Assembly (NCBI GenBank): GCA_037189985.1
Contig: JBBCJX010000018.1
Location: 186,001 to 250,000, forward strand
DNA: 64,000 nucleotides
Origin: UBA2031 sp037189985
GTDB lineage: Bacteria > Pseudomonadota > Gammaproteobacteria > Pseudomonadales > Moraxellaceae
Direction: 5' to 3'
Shown in pieces: positions 35,562 to 42,997 of this stretch. Numbering within the stretch: the stretch's first letter is position 1; the number at the start of each line of letters is the position of its first letter. The notes beneath the pieces are model-generated. The model did no database searches. It was not told the origin of the DNA and saw nothing but the letters and a program-made list of their open reading frames with translations. The position numbers were made by a program, and so were the translations under genes.

Positions 35562-36188
35562 TCACGGCGTTAGCGTGGCGATGGCCTGCCAGATATTGTG
35601 GCGTGCCTGCACTTCCTGGCTGTCGTGGAAAATGTCCAGGCAGTAGATGCGTGGCTTGGCCAGGAAAAAGCGCAGCAGCTCGGTGCGGCGCTGCTGGTAA
35701 ACCGGCAGGGGAACCCACGAGTACTCCTGCCGTATCTCTTGCTCGAACTTTGCAAAACGCTCTGGCGATGACCCGAGGATGGAAAGATCGATATCCACCA
35801 TCAGTTGATGGGTCTCGCCCTCTGGAGAATCACCGTGGCTGGTTTCCATGATGAGCGAATGCACAAGGCTGCAGCATTCCTGATTCACGCCTGCTCCCTG
35901 AAGAAAGCGGATAGCCCAGTCGGCACTCTTAGCTTCATTGTCATGGCGAGTGGGTTCATAAACCGCATCGTGATACCAGAGAGCGGCGGCTACCGCTGCA
36001 TGGCCTTCGAATTCCTGCTGTGACATCGCCCAGTCCAGCTTATGCAAGCATTCATTGATGTGCCGGGCGGTGTGATAGGCGCGCTGCTTTTCGGCGTAGG
36101 CCGTGTCAAGGTGCGTGAATTCCTCGCTATCAGGCGCAATACCCAGCATGTCGCAGAGCTTGTTCCAGCGCTGTGCATCGAGAGGCAT
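35562..36188 (-). CDS. HD-domain predicted metal-dependent phosphohydrolase
   Basis: A 208-residue protein of the small HD family. His and Asp metal ligands appear in YHTARHINECLHKLD, in ALWYHDAVYEPTRHDNE (the HD pair) and in MVDIDLSILGSSPERF. Such proteins hydrolyse nucleotides or related phosphates; substrate unknown. It is convergent with rpiA and marks the left shoulder of the accessory region. Confidence 0.88.
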   Translation of the reverse strand: MPLDAQRWNKLCDMLGIAPDSEEFTHLDTAYAEKQRAYHTARHINECLHKLDWAMSQQEFEGHAAVAAALWYHDAVYEPTRHDNEAKSADWAIRFLQGAGVNQECCSLVHSLIMETSHGDSPEGETHQLMVDIDLSILGSSPERFAKFEQEIRQEYSWVPLPVYQQRRTELLRFFLAKPRIYCLDIFHDSQEVQARHNIWQAIATLTP

Positions 36189-36421
36189 GTCAGGCTCCAG
36201 AATATGCAGTTGTACAATGGTCGTTCAGACTTTCTGTCCGGGCAAGGTCCATCCGGCGAGGGATGTCGATCCTTTTGTCACCACAAATGCTGACAAGCCG
36301 GTGCTCTCACCTATGGTGCCCTTGACTGAACCGCCCATCAGCTATGTGGCGTGGATTTCATCCTCAATGTCCCGGCCTGGAAGGCTGGGGCCTTTCCAGC
36401 CAAGACATCGAGGACGAAAAC

Positions 36422-36652
36422 ATGAGCCAGTGCAGCTTGTTCGGAGTGGAGAGCTACCAGCAGGCCCGGAAGCCGGTGAAGGGCAGAGCCTGCCACCGCC
36501 TCCAGTTGAACCTGTTCGGACTGGTGAAGAAGGCGATCACGGCCGTAAAGAGAGCCTTCAATCGTGGCGAACGCTACTACGTGGCGCGCACGGGCTTCTG
36601 TGTGCGGTTCCTGCGCTACATCGGAGAGAAGCAGCCTATGGCAGACACGTGA
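36422..36652 (+). CDS. Hypothetical small basic protein
   Basis: A 76-residue frame with a strong ribosome site (GAGGA about seven bases upstream of the ATG). The product is Arg/Lys rich (KPVKGRACHRLQLNLFGLVKKAITAVKRAF), with an amphipathic middle. No family is recognised. It lies alone in a 640-base stretch between the HD gene and the island, where the remaining sequence shows only a weak GGCTGG/CCAGCC stem (about 36377–36405). A real gene is plausible but not proven. Confidence 0.45.
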   Translation: MSQCSLFGVESYQQARKPVKGRACHRLQLNLFGLVKKAITAVKRAFNRGERYYVARTGFCVRFLRYIGEKQPMADT

Positions 36653-36662
36653 TGGCCTAATC

Positions 36663-36672
36663 TGGCGCGCCA
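36663..36672. other. Possible island end: copy of the tRNA-Arg 3' terminus
   Basis: The 10 bases TGGCGCGCCA repeat the CCA end of the tRNA-Arg gene at 42705–42714. Tyrosine integrases of this kind insert into tRNA 3' ends and leave a direct repeat. The match is short and itself a palindrome, so this boundary is only suggestive. Confidence 0.3.
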
Positions 36673-36717
36673 CGCGCCAGCAGATCAAGGACGCAGACGT
36701 TCGCACTCTGTACTGAT

Positions 36718-36822
36718 ACTTAACGCCTTTCTTCAGCGGCAAAATCATGCTGGCGTGGCTTTTGTGCCTTTTGCAAAAGGCATGACAGCATGATTTTGTC
36801 CGTCTGGAAGAATTTGTTAGGA
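36718..36822 (-). repeat. attC-like recombination site (integron cassette end)
   Basis: Read on the minus strand it begins TCCTAAC and ends GTTAAGT, matching the integron R-box consensus ends (…YYAAC and GTTRRRY). The arms pair over about 30 bases: ACAAAATCATGCTG near one end pairs with CAGCATGATTTTG near the other, with an unpaired base in the middle of one arm, as in true attC sites. A second small hairpin (CCTTTTGCAAAAGG) is the variable tip. It starts four bases after the stop of the cassette gene, the standard cassette layout. Confidence 0.72.
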
Positions 36823-36826
36823 GTTT

Positions 36827-37285
36827 TCATGCTTGAAATATTGCCGTGACAATTGAAATTGTAATGGCAATGATCGACAAGATGACGGCAACTTGCGTAT
36901 CAGCGGTAGACCTTGCGCCGCTGATCAGTTTGTCGATGAATGCGAGCACTCTGAAACCTTCATTGATGTGTTCGGTCAGGGAGGGCTTAAGCTGCATGTA
37001 TTCCGCCAGCAGGCCAGTCTTGTCCGCAATCTGCACGTCCTTGAACATTTCATCAGGCAAATGCCACTTTTTATAAATGCGCATGAACGAAGACATATGC
37101 TCCGCATAACGGCTCTCCATGCCCTCCAACTTTTTACGCGTAAGAGATTCAAAAAAACCTACCTTATAGCTTGCAACTTCTTCGGCAAAGGTTTGCAAAG
37201 CTGTGACAGTCGGATTGAGCTCATCCTTGAAGTACGAGAGTACTATTGCAGTACCTGGCCCAACTGGTGATGCTCCGTTGCTCAC
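36827..37285 (-). CDS. Integron-type cassette gene: hypothetical protein with C-terminal membrane anchor
   Basis: A 152-residue protein from a GTG start, seven bases after a GTTAGGAG junction. The first 125 residues are charged and mostly helical (ALQTFAEEVASYKVGFFESLTRKK); the last 22 are one clear membrane helix (VAVILSIIAITISIVTAIF). No family is recognised. The gene is tightly bounded by attC-like sites on both sides, typical of mobile cassettes. A membrane-associated defence or stress role is conceivable but is inference only. Confidence 0.72.
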   Translation of the reverse strand: MSNGASPVGPGTAIVLSYFKDELNPTVTALQTFAEEVASYKVGFFESLTRKKLEGMESRYAEHMSSFMRIYKKWHLPDEMFKDVQIADKTGLLAEYMQLKPSLTEHINEGFRVLAFIDKLISGARSTADTQVAVILSIIAITISIVTAIFQA

Positions 37286-37293
37286 GCTGAAAC

Positions 37294-37420
37294 TCCTAAC
37301 AGTTAATAAGCGGACGCAAGGACCCGCATACTAATAACGATTCGTGAGGCTTAAGCGGACCTAACCTCTTGAGCTGCATGAGCATGTTATATCGTGCGTC
37401 CGCATATTAATAAATGGATA
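37294..37420 (-). repeat. attC-like site preceding the cassette gene
   Basis: On the minus strand the segment ends TATTAACTGTTAGGA, an R-box junction just before the cassette start. The outer arms pair: TTAATATGCGGACGCA (37396–37411, minus reading) with TGCGTCCGCTTATTAA (37304–37319). An internal GTTAGGT may mean that two sites are fused here. It would be the attC of a cassette whose gene has been lost. The pairing is clear; the cassette interpretation is inference. Confidence 0.55.
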
Positions 37421-37465
37421 GGCGACAGCACACTTCGGGAAATACGTAGGATTACTGGCAGGCGG

Positions 37466-37645
37466 CTAGTTCAGTAGGGCAACTGCTGCTGCCACCTTGG
37501 CAGGGGCTAAGTGAGCATAGCGCTCAGTCTGGGTTATGGAGGCATGGCCCAGCAGATCCCGGACGACATACAGATCCACGCCAGCCATCACCAGCCAACT
37601 GGCACAGGTATGCCGCAGATCATGGATGCGGAAGTCATCGATATC
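37466..37645 (-). pseudogene. Tyrosine recombinase (phage integrase) C-terminal remnant
   Basis: On the minus strand 59 codons end at TAG (37466) and read DDFRIHDLRHTCASWLVMAG, then VVRDLLGHASITQTERYAHLAP. They hold the second half of an integrase active site: the HxxR Arg, the second His (LGH) and the nucleophile Tyr. It has no start and directly follows a stop/out-of-frame junction with radC. The matching N-terminal half lies 4 kb away at 41.7–42.4 kb, so this is the tail of a gene broken by insertion or replacement. Confidence 0.85.
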
Positions 37646-38055
37646 TGTCTATCAGCCGAGCTGGGCTCAGGTACACCAGAGGGATGGTTATGACTACATA
37701 TGAGGGCGGCGGCATTGAGTGCCAGCGCCCGTTTAACTACTTCACGAGGATGGACACTAGCCGAGTCTATGGTGCCGATAAAAAGCTCCTCATAGGCAAG
37801 GACGCCATGTTGGCTGTCCAGGAATATGCATGAGAAGACCTCTCTATCTCGGGCGCATAGCTTGGCTTGCAGGAAGCTCCTAGTGATCGTTGGACTGCTG
37901 AGGTAGTTGGACCGCTGAAACCGGTCCTCCAGTAATCTTGAGGTGATAGTCAGCAGCTCATCTAGTGTCACTGGAGCTGTTAGCTGGTACATCCCGTTGG
38001 ATGTCTCCAGCATATTCACGCCAGTAGAAGAATAGGTAGAAGTTTGGTATTTCAA
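37646..38055 (-). pseudogene. RadC/JAB-domain protein, 3' truncated
   Basis: About 137 residues from a TTG (38055; GGAG nearby) read as a mobile-element type RadC. The JAMM metalloprotease motif is intact: SHNHPSGVPEPSSAD gives HxH…S..D. The normal C-terminal ~25 residues are missing; at DRQI the frame runs into integrase sequence in a different frame and stops at 37588. Such radC genes ride on plasmids and genomic islands; their function is unclear. Probably no longer functional. Confidence 0.82.
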
Positions 38056-38108
38056 GAGGGGTTTGCTCCATTTCGTTGGTGGACGAGATGCGCAGGAGCA
38101 AGAGGGGT

Positions 38109-38132
38109 GGGGGCAGATTCAGACCTGCCCCC
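38109..38132. repeat. Inverted repeat at left edge of the AT-rich segment
   Basis: GGGGGCAG and CTGCCCCC pair around an eight-base loop. A second stem, CTCCAGG…CCTGGAG, follows at 38149–38166. Both lie between radC and the ATPase gene, at the change from host-like to AT-rich sequence. They may be a terminator for incoming transcripts or the footprint of the event that brought the operon in. Confidence 0.5.
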
Positions 38133-38201
38133 TAATAAACTAACGGACTCCAGGCACCTCCTGGAGCGCGGTCAATAATCTCTAATAAGGGAATAGCCTC
38201 A

Positions 38202-40361
38202 ATGGAAGAGCTCAAGGTTAGTCTTGAATACTGTTATGGAATCAAAAAACTAGATTACGACTTTGATTTCAAGACCTCTCCGAGGTACTCGATATATGCC
38301 CCAAACGGTTTCATGAAGACATCTCTATCAAAATGCTTCATGGACCTGAGTCGGAATTCGGAAACAAAGGATAAAGTGTTTCCAGAAAGAGCCTCAAAAA
38401 GAGCCATTAAAGATGAGGCTGGTGTGGATGTTTCCAGTGAAAACGTATTTGTCATTGAGCCATATAATGCGTCTTTCTCATCAGAGAAGGTTTCGCTGTT
38501 ATTGGTAAATAAGGTCCTCAAGGATGAGTATGAGAAGGCTCTTTCGAAAATTGATGAAAAGAGAAGTTCGCTAATTGGGAAGTTAAAGCAGCTAACAGGA
38601 TTGACTGGAAGATCAAATACGCCGGAATCAGAAATACTGAAGTGCTTTGGTGGCGACTCAATTCTTGAGGCGCTAGATGGGATGGAGTCGGATATCCCAA
38701 TGACCGAAGATAAGCGGCTAAGCGGTTTGGTATATAGTGAAATTTTTAACGATAAGACACTGTCATTCCTGGAGTCTGGAAATATTAAGGCAGAGCTACT
38801 CGACTATATCCAGAAGTATGACGACCTCATCGAGAAGTCTCCAATTCTGAGCAAGAGCTTCAATCATTATCATGCAAAAGTTGTTCAGAAGAATCTTGCC
38901 GATAATGGATTCTTCTCGGCCAATCATTCAGTAAATTTATTTAATGGACAAACAAAAGAAGAGATTTCGTCAGCCGACCAACTAGAGCAGAAAATTGAAG
39001 ATGAGAAGAAAAGAATATTGGCTGACGATGGGCTTCAGAAGAAATTTGAAGAAATAGATAAGAAACTTAAAAATGATGATCTCAGAAAGTTCAGGGATTA
39101 CCTGTTTGATAATAAAGACATTGTTGCTGAGCTAGCTGATTACGAGAAGTTCAGGAGAAATATTCTTCTGTCATACCTAGTAAATCAAATAGGGCCATAT
39201 AAGGAATTTACTTCAGAGTACAGGGCCGGCAAAAGTATTATTGAAAAAGTAATAAGTGCTGCAGAGAAGGAAAAGACTGATTGGGAGAAGGTGGTTGAAG
39301 TATTCAACTCAAGGTTCACTGTGCCATTCAAGATTGAAATAAAGAATCAGGGTGATGTGATTCTTAAAAATGCAGCCCCATTTGTTGCTTTCACATTTGT
39401 GGATTCGGAAAATTCAAATTCAATTCCACGAGATGAGCTTCTATCGGTGCTTAGCCAAGGAGAGCGCCGGGCACTTTATATTCTAGATATCTTATTTGAG
39501 CTAAATGTTAGAATTAAAAATGGAACTAAGACTTTGCTCATAGTTGATGATATAGCCGACTCTTTTGACTACAAGAATAAGTACTCGATAGTTGAGTATC
39601 TTAAGGAAGTATCAGCTTCTCATAATTTCAGATGCATTTTCATGACGCATAATTTCGACTTCCACAGAACAATTAGTGGAAGGTTAGATATTAAGCGAGA
39701 TAAGAGACTATTTGCTGCCAGGAATGACGGCAACATAACTCTCACTCAGGAGAAGTATCACTCTCCATTTGAGTTCTGGAAGAACAATATAGATAGGTCG
39801 AGATTTACGATTTCAGCAATTCCATTTGTGCGTAATCTTGCAGAGTACTGCGGCTGGCAAGATGAGTACCTGAAGCTAACTTCATTGCTTCATATAAAAA
39901 ACGATAGCCACACAATTACCGTTAAGGATCTTGAGGTAATTTACTCGGCCATCCTTAAAGACAAGGCTGCGCTTGTCCTGCCAGACCACGGGAAGTCTGT
40001 CATTGATCTTGTATTTCAAGAGGCGGATTTGATCATTCCTGAGGCTGATGCTTCGGCAGAATTGGAAAGCAAGATTATTCTTTCGATAGCGATTCGGCTT
40101 AAGGCAGAAATATTCATGATAGGAAAAATAGTCGATAAGGCGTTTGTTGGGGCAATAACAAAAAATCAGACACAGAAACTCTTTGAGAGATTTCAGAGTG
40201 ATTTTCCTCAGGAAAGGGATGCGCTCATGTTGCTTGGGCAAGTTAATTTGATGACCCCAGAGAACATACATATAAATTCATTTATGTATGAGCCAATCCT
40301 TGATCTAGGAATAGGCGACCTTAAGCGGCTTTATACAGATGTAAAGTCGATGACTAAGTGA
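38202..40361 (+). CDS. SMC/ABC-like ATPase, candidate defence protein
   Basis: A 719-residue ATPase of the RecF/SMC/RloC type. The Walker A is atypical: APNGFMKTS at 33–41, with Met where the last Gly of GxxGxGK[ST] is expected. A helical, coiled-coil-prone middle (about 120–340) separates it from the ABC signature LSQGE (about 417–421), Walker B LLIVDDIADSF (about 445–455) and H-loop MTHNFDF (about 480). The last 200 residues are helical with no known domain. Codons and composition are AT rich compared with the flanks. It is followed 10 bases later by the Mrr-type gene and both are probably one operon. The family is known from defence-like loci, but I cannot assign it to a named system. Confidence 0.85.
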   Translation: MEELKVSLEYCYGIKKLDYDFDFKTSPRYSIYAPNGFMKTSLSKCFMDLSRNSETKDKVFPERASKRAIKDEAGVDVSSENVFVIEPYNASFSSEKVSLLLVNKVLKDEYEKALSKIDEKRSSLIGKLKQLTGLTGRSNTPESEILKCFGGDSILEALDGMESDIPMTEDKRLSGLVYSEIFNDKTLSFLESGNIKAELLDYIQKYDDLIEKSPILSKSFNHYHAKVVQKNLADNGFFSANHSVNLFNGQTKEEISSADQLEQKIEDEKKRILADDGLQKKFEEIDKKLKNDDLRKFRDYLFDNKDIVAELADYEKFRRNILLSYLVNQIGPYKEFTSEYRAGKSIIEKVISAAEKEKTDWEKVVEVFNSRFTVPFKIEIKNQGDVILKNAAPFVAFTFVDSENSNSIPRDELLSVLSQGERRALYILDILFELNVRIKNGTKTLLIVDDIADSFDYKNKYSIVEYLKEVSASHNFRCIFMTHNFDFHRTISGRLDIKRDKRLFAARNDGNITLTQEKYHSPFEFWKNNIDRSRFTISAIPFVRNLAEYCGWQDEYLKLTSLLHIKNDSHTITVKDLEVIYSAILKDKAALVLPDHGKSVIDLVFQEADLIIPEADASAELESKIILSIAIRLKAEIFMIGKIVDKAFVGAITKNQTQKLFERFQSDFPQERDALMLLGQVNLMTPENIHINSFMYEPILDLGIGDLKRLYTDVKSMTK

Positions 40362-40371
40362 AGTGAATGTG

Positions 40372-41487
40372 ATGTCAATAGCAGAGATGCAATGGGATAG
40401 GTATTTTACTCCGCCGAAGTTGTTTGGCCGAGAGGCGGAGCTCTCAATACTGAAGCACATGATGCTGGATCAAGAGGCCGGCATTGTTAACATTCATGGC
40501 TCTATTGGGTTTGGGAAGACGTCGCTGGCTAGGGCATTTGCGCACGATAATCGGGAGAGCTTTCCTGGTGGGGCATACTATGTCAGTGCTGAGGATGGTG
40601 GTTCCTTGGAAGAAAAAATATCGAGGAGGGTGAGTAATCCCTCTAGCAGATATCTGATCATCGTAGATGGTCTTCTAGAAGGAAATTTTCTGCCAGAGGT
40701 GATGTCTATCAGAAGACTAAGGCCCTCTGCATCTTTGCTACTGATATCGCTGTCACGCATAGGTGAGGAAATTGGAATTCCATCATTGGCCATTTCTGGT
40801 CTAAAGAGCGACGGCTTTACCTCTCTAGTGTTGAGCATGCTTGGAAATGGCTATGACCCGCTCTTAGCCGCCAAATTATTTCAGGACCTTTCTGGGAGTC
40901 CGCTGGCGCTGCGTTTCTTCGCTGATGTAATAGTGGAGAGGAGCTCGACAATTGAGAGCCTATCAGAAGATGTTCGGCTTTATAGATTTCCAACTTTATT
41001 GGATGCAAACGGAAAGCCTTACAGGACTGACTCTTCAGAAGAGATAGAGATAATTTCTGAGGTCAGAGCATTTACTGATGAGGTGCTCAGAAGTTTGCGG
41101 GATCATCCTAATGATATATACGAGCTATCTCCTCGTCGCTTTGAGGAGTTGATGGCTGAACTTTTGAATAGGCAGGGCTTTGATGTAACTCTGACACCGG
41201 CATCGAAGGATGGCGGAAAGGATATATATGTTGCTCAAAAGTCGGCATTAGGAACTTTTACATTTATTGTGGAATGCAAAAAATATGCTCCCACTAATAA
41301 GGTAGGGGTACGCCTAATAAGAGAGCTTGGTGGTGTTGTGAGTTCAGAGAGGTTTACTGCTGGAATCCTTGCGACCACATCATTCTTTACTAAAGGTGCA
41401 GTGGAATATCAGAAGCTGGTGCCTAATCAGATTGGTCTGCATGACTATTATGGCATTCGAAAAATGCTGGAGGACAGTGTTAAGTAG
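40372..41487 (+). CDS. P-loop (STAND/AAA-like) protein with C-terminal Mrr-type nuclease domain
   Basis: A 371-residue protein; a GTG at 40363 is an alternative start. Residues about 18–230 form a P-loop NTPase: FGREAELSILKHMM, Walker A GSIGFGKTS (43–51), Walker B YLIIVDG (about 96), and LSGSPLALRFFA, like NB-ARC/STAND proteins. Residues about 250–371 are an Mrr-like restriction endonuclease fold: RRFEELMAELLNRQGF, Asp in GGKDIYVAQK and ExK in FIVECKK. The arrangement NTPase-then-nuclease with an SMC-like partner suggests a nucleotide-controlled DNA-cleaving immune effector. No methyltransferase lies nearby, so it is not a classical restriction system. Confidence 0.85.
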   Translation: MSIAEMQWDRYFTPPKLFGREAELSILKHMMLDQEAGIVNIHGSIGFGKTSLARAFAHDNRESFPGGAYYVSAEDGGSLEEKISRRVSNPSSRYLIIVDGLLEGNFLPEVMSIRRLRPSASLLLISLSRIGEEIGIPSLAISGLKSDGFTSLVLSMLGNGYDPLLAAKLFQDLSGSPLALRFFADVIVERSSTIESLSEDVRLYRFPTLLDANGKPYRTDSSEEIEIISEVRAFTDEVLRSLRDHPNDIYELSPRRFEELMAELLNRQGFDVTLTPASKDGGKDIYVAQKSALGTFTFIVECKKYAPTNKVGVRLIRELGGVVSSERFTAGILATTSFFTKGAVEYQKLVPNQIGLHDYYGIRKMLEDSVK

Positions 41488-41494
41488 GGTTTGG

Positions 41495-41518
41495 AAAGAG
41501 TCGCAATTGCGACTCTTT
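41495..41518 (+). terminator. Terminator-like hairpin after the two-gene operon
   Basis: AAAGAGTCGCAA and its exact complement form a 24-bp palindrome eight bases after the Mrr-type gene stop, ending in TTT. The T-run is short. It is well placed to end the ATPase–nuclease transcript. Confidence 0.6.
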
Positions 41519-41748
41519 GGCCATCCATTTCTAGATGGAACAAATCTTATTGAAAGAAACAATACTCTTGTTCTTTGTGAATATCGGAAATCGGCTAACA
41601 ACATAGTGTCGAATTTCACTTACTCCAAGATGCGTCGTGAGGAGCTCCTGGCGAGCAACCTCCTTCAAGATTGCTCCCCTGTAATATCGGTCTAGCGATT
41701 TGTTGTAACGAATAAACTTTCTCCTGTCATGGCTCATCAGGCTCAGAT

Positions 41749-42405
41749 CTATAAAATTATTCTTGCACTGAAAGTTAGGTAGCGGATGCGCTTGTCGTCG
41801 TACTCAGCGAGTTTCTTGAGGCGGCCTAGTGGGCTGTTCTCAAGAAGTCCCAGCTCGACAGCTTGAGTGAGGACGCTACGGAGCGCATTAAGGATACGGT
41901 TAACGGTGGCAGGTTTAAGGCCTCTATGGAGTTCTTGAAGTCGCCACTTTTCTACCCGCTGCTTAGTGATGTCTAGCATCAACAAGCTTCCCCAGCTGGA
42001 GAAGTACTTGTCGAGGACCATGAGGGTATGGTCTCCAGACTTACGGTTCTTCTTCACCCACGGTCTGTAATGGGCAGCAATGAAGCCGTTTAGGGTTTCA
42101 ACTTCGGCTTTCTTGGATTGCTGGGCTATGGCCTGTTTGTCAGCCTGGGGGTCATCGCCATTAGCTACGCTACCTGCGTGGCGCTTGGCGAGTTCCTTGG
42201 CCTGTACAAGGGTGACAGGGCCGTATTTGCCGAGCTTGATCCGTTTACGGGTTCCCTCGGAGGTCCGGTAAGACAGGTAGAACGTCATGCAGCCGGAGGG
42301 CTGGACCCGGACCAAAAAGCCCGGCAAGGTGTCATCAATCAGCTCAAATGGCTTTTCGGCTGGGCTAATCGACTTCAGCAGTTTCTCAGTGAGTTTGGTT
42401 TTCAT
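41749..42405 (-). pseudogene. Tyrosine recombinase (P4-type integrase) N-terminal remnant
   Basis: The 218-residue frame starts like a tRNA-targeting integrase: an arm-binding DUF4102 domain (ISPAEKPFELIDDTLPGFLVRV, KLGKYGPVTLVQAKELAKRH) and a core-binding domain ending GRLKKLAEYDDKRIRYLT. After that it diverges into seven unrelated residues and a stop, exactly where the catalytic domain should begin; none of the catalytic residues remains. The C-terminal part of a same-type integrase is at 37.5 kb. The gene lies beside tRNA-Arg, its likely target. Confidence 0.88.
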
Positions 42406-42704
42406 GTGGTGGTTCCGGTAGCACTGCCACTGGGTCTACAACAGCAGGTGAAAGCTACTCGGCGTCACACATGCGTCTCATGGAAGGAAGCGACCATACC
42501 TGATCGATTCTTTCCATGAGAAACCTCTAGGACTGTGATAAGGGCGCTGCGGTCAGCCCGTAAGTCCACGGTAAGTCCAAGCGAAATACCTTTCGGTACT
42601 TGCTCAGTACCCGTAGATACACGAGCTGGGCAGGGCTAGGCCAATGGCTGGCCATAGCTACCCTTAGGATTCAGGGGCTTACAGGGTACAGAGGAGTAAG
42701 GAGA
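42406..42704. other. Integrase upstream region with candidate arm-type sites
   Basis: This 299-base gene-free stretch separates the integrase from tRNA-Arg. It has two direct copies of TAAGTCCA one helical turn apart (42561–42568, 42572–42579), the pattern expected of integrase arm-binding sites. It also has a 9-bp inverted repeat, CTCATGGAA…TTCCATGAG (42477–42485, 42512–42520), that may be an operator or hairpin ahead of int. It probably holds one half of the element's attachment region. Confidence 0.45.
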
Positions 42705-42781
42705 TGGCGCGCCAGGCGGGATTCGAACCCACGACCCCTGCCTTCGGAGGGCAGTACTCTATCCAGCTGAGCTACTGGCGC
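42705..42781 (-). tRNA. tRNA-Arg (anticodon CCG)
   Basis: The 77 bases on the minus strand fold as a full cloverleaf: acceptor GCGCCAG/CTGGCGC, D-arm GCTC…GAGT, anticodon stem CTGCC/GGCAG with loop CTCCGAA (anticodon CCG, reading CGG), and T-arm GTGGG-TTCGAAT-CCCGC. The discriminator G is followed by an encoded CCA. Its 3' end faces the integrase remnant, the usual arrangement for a tRNA used as an island attachment site. Confidence 0.96.
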
Positions 42782-42997
42782 TTGAGGGATTGCTGCACTT
42801 GCCGCCGTGGGCGACAAGGCGGGCAATCATACTGGCCGTGTCGGGGAGCGTCCATGCCGGGGGCCTGATAATTGGGAGTTTCCCCCCCGGATTCCGGCTT
42901 TTGACCCAATGATTTTGCGGGTATACTGCGCCCCGCTTTGAGGTGGTCTGCCACCTTTCAACAACAGTTTGTCATGCTTACACCTGCCGAGGTTGCC

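Noticed and set aside
36103..36660. 185-residue plus-strand frame across the HD gene start
   Set aside because: Runs antisense through the HD gene and then through the better-supported small gene at 36422 in another frame; proline/arginine shadow composition.
38202..41487. Classical restriction–modification system
   Set aside because: No methyltransferase or specificity subunit is present in or near the island, so the Mrr-type domain is better seen as a type IV-like or NTP-controlled effector.
41531..41737. 68-residue minus-strand frame after the Mrr-type gene
   Set aside because: No ribosome site, no motif, overlaps the terminator side of the operon; probably chance in AT-rich DNA.
36600..42800. 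Integron with its own integrase
   Set aside because: The only recombinase remnants are of the P4/tRNA-targeting type; the extra intI helix region is not seen.
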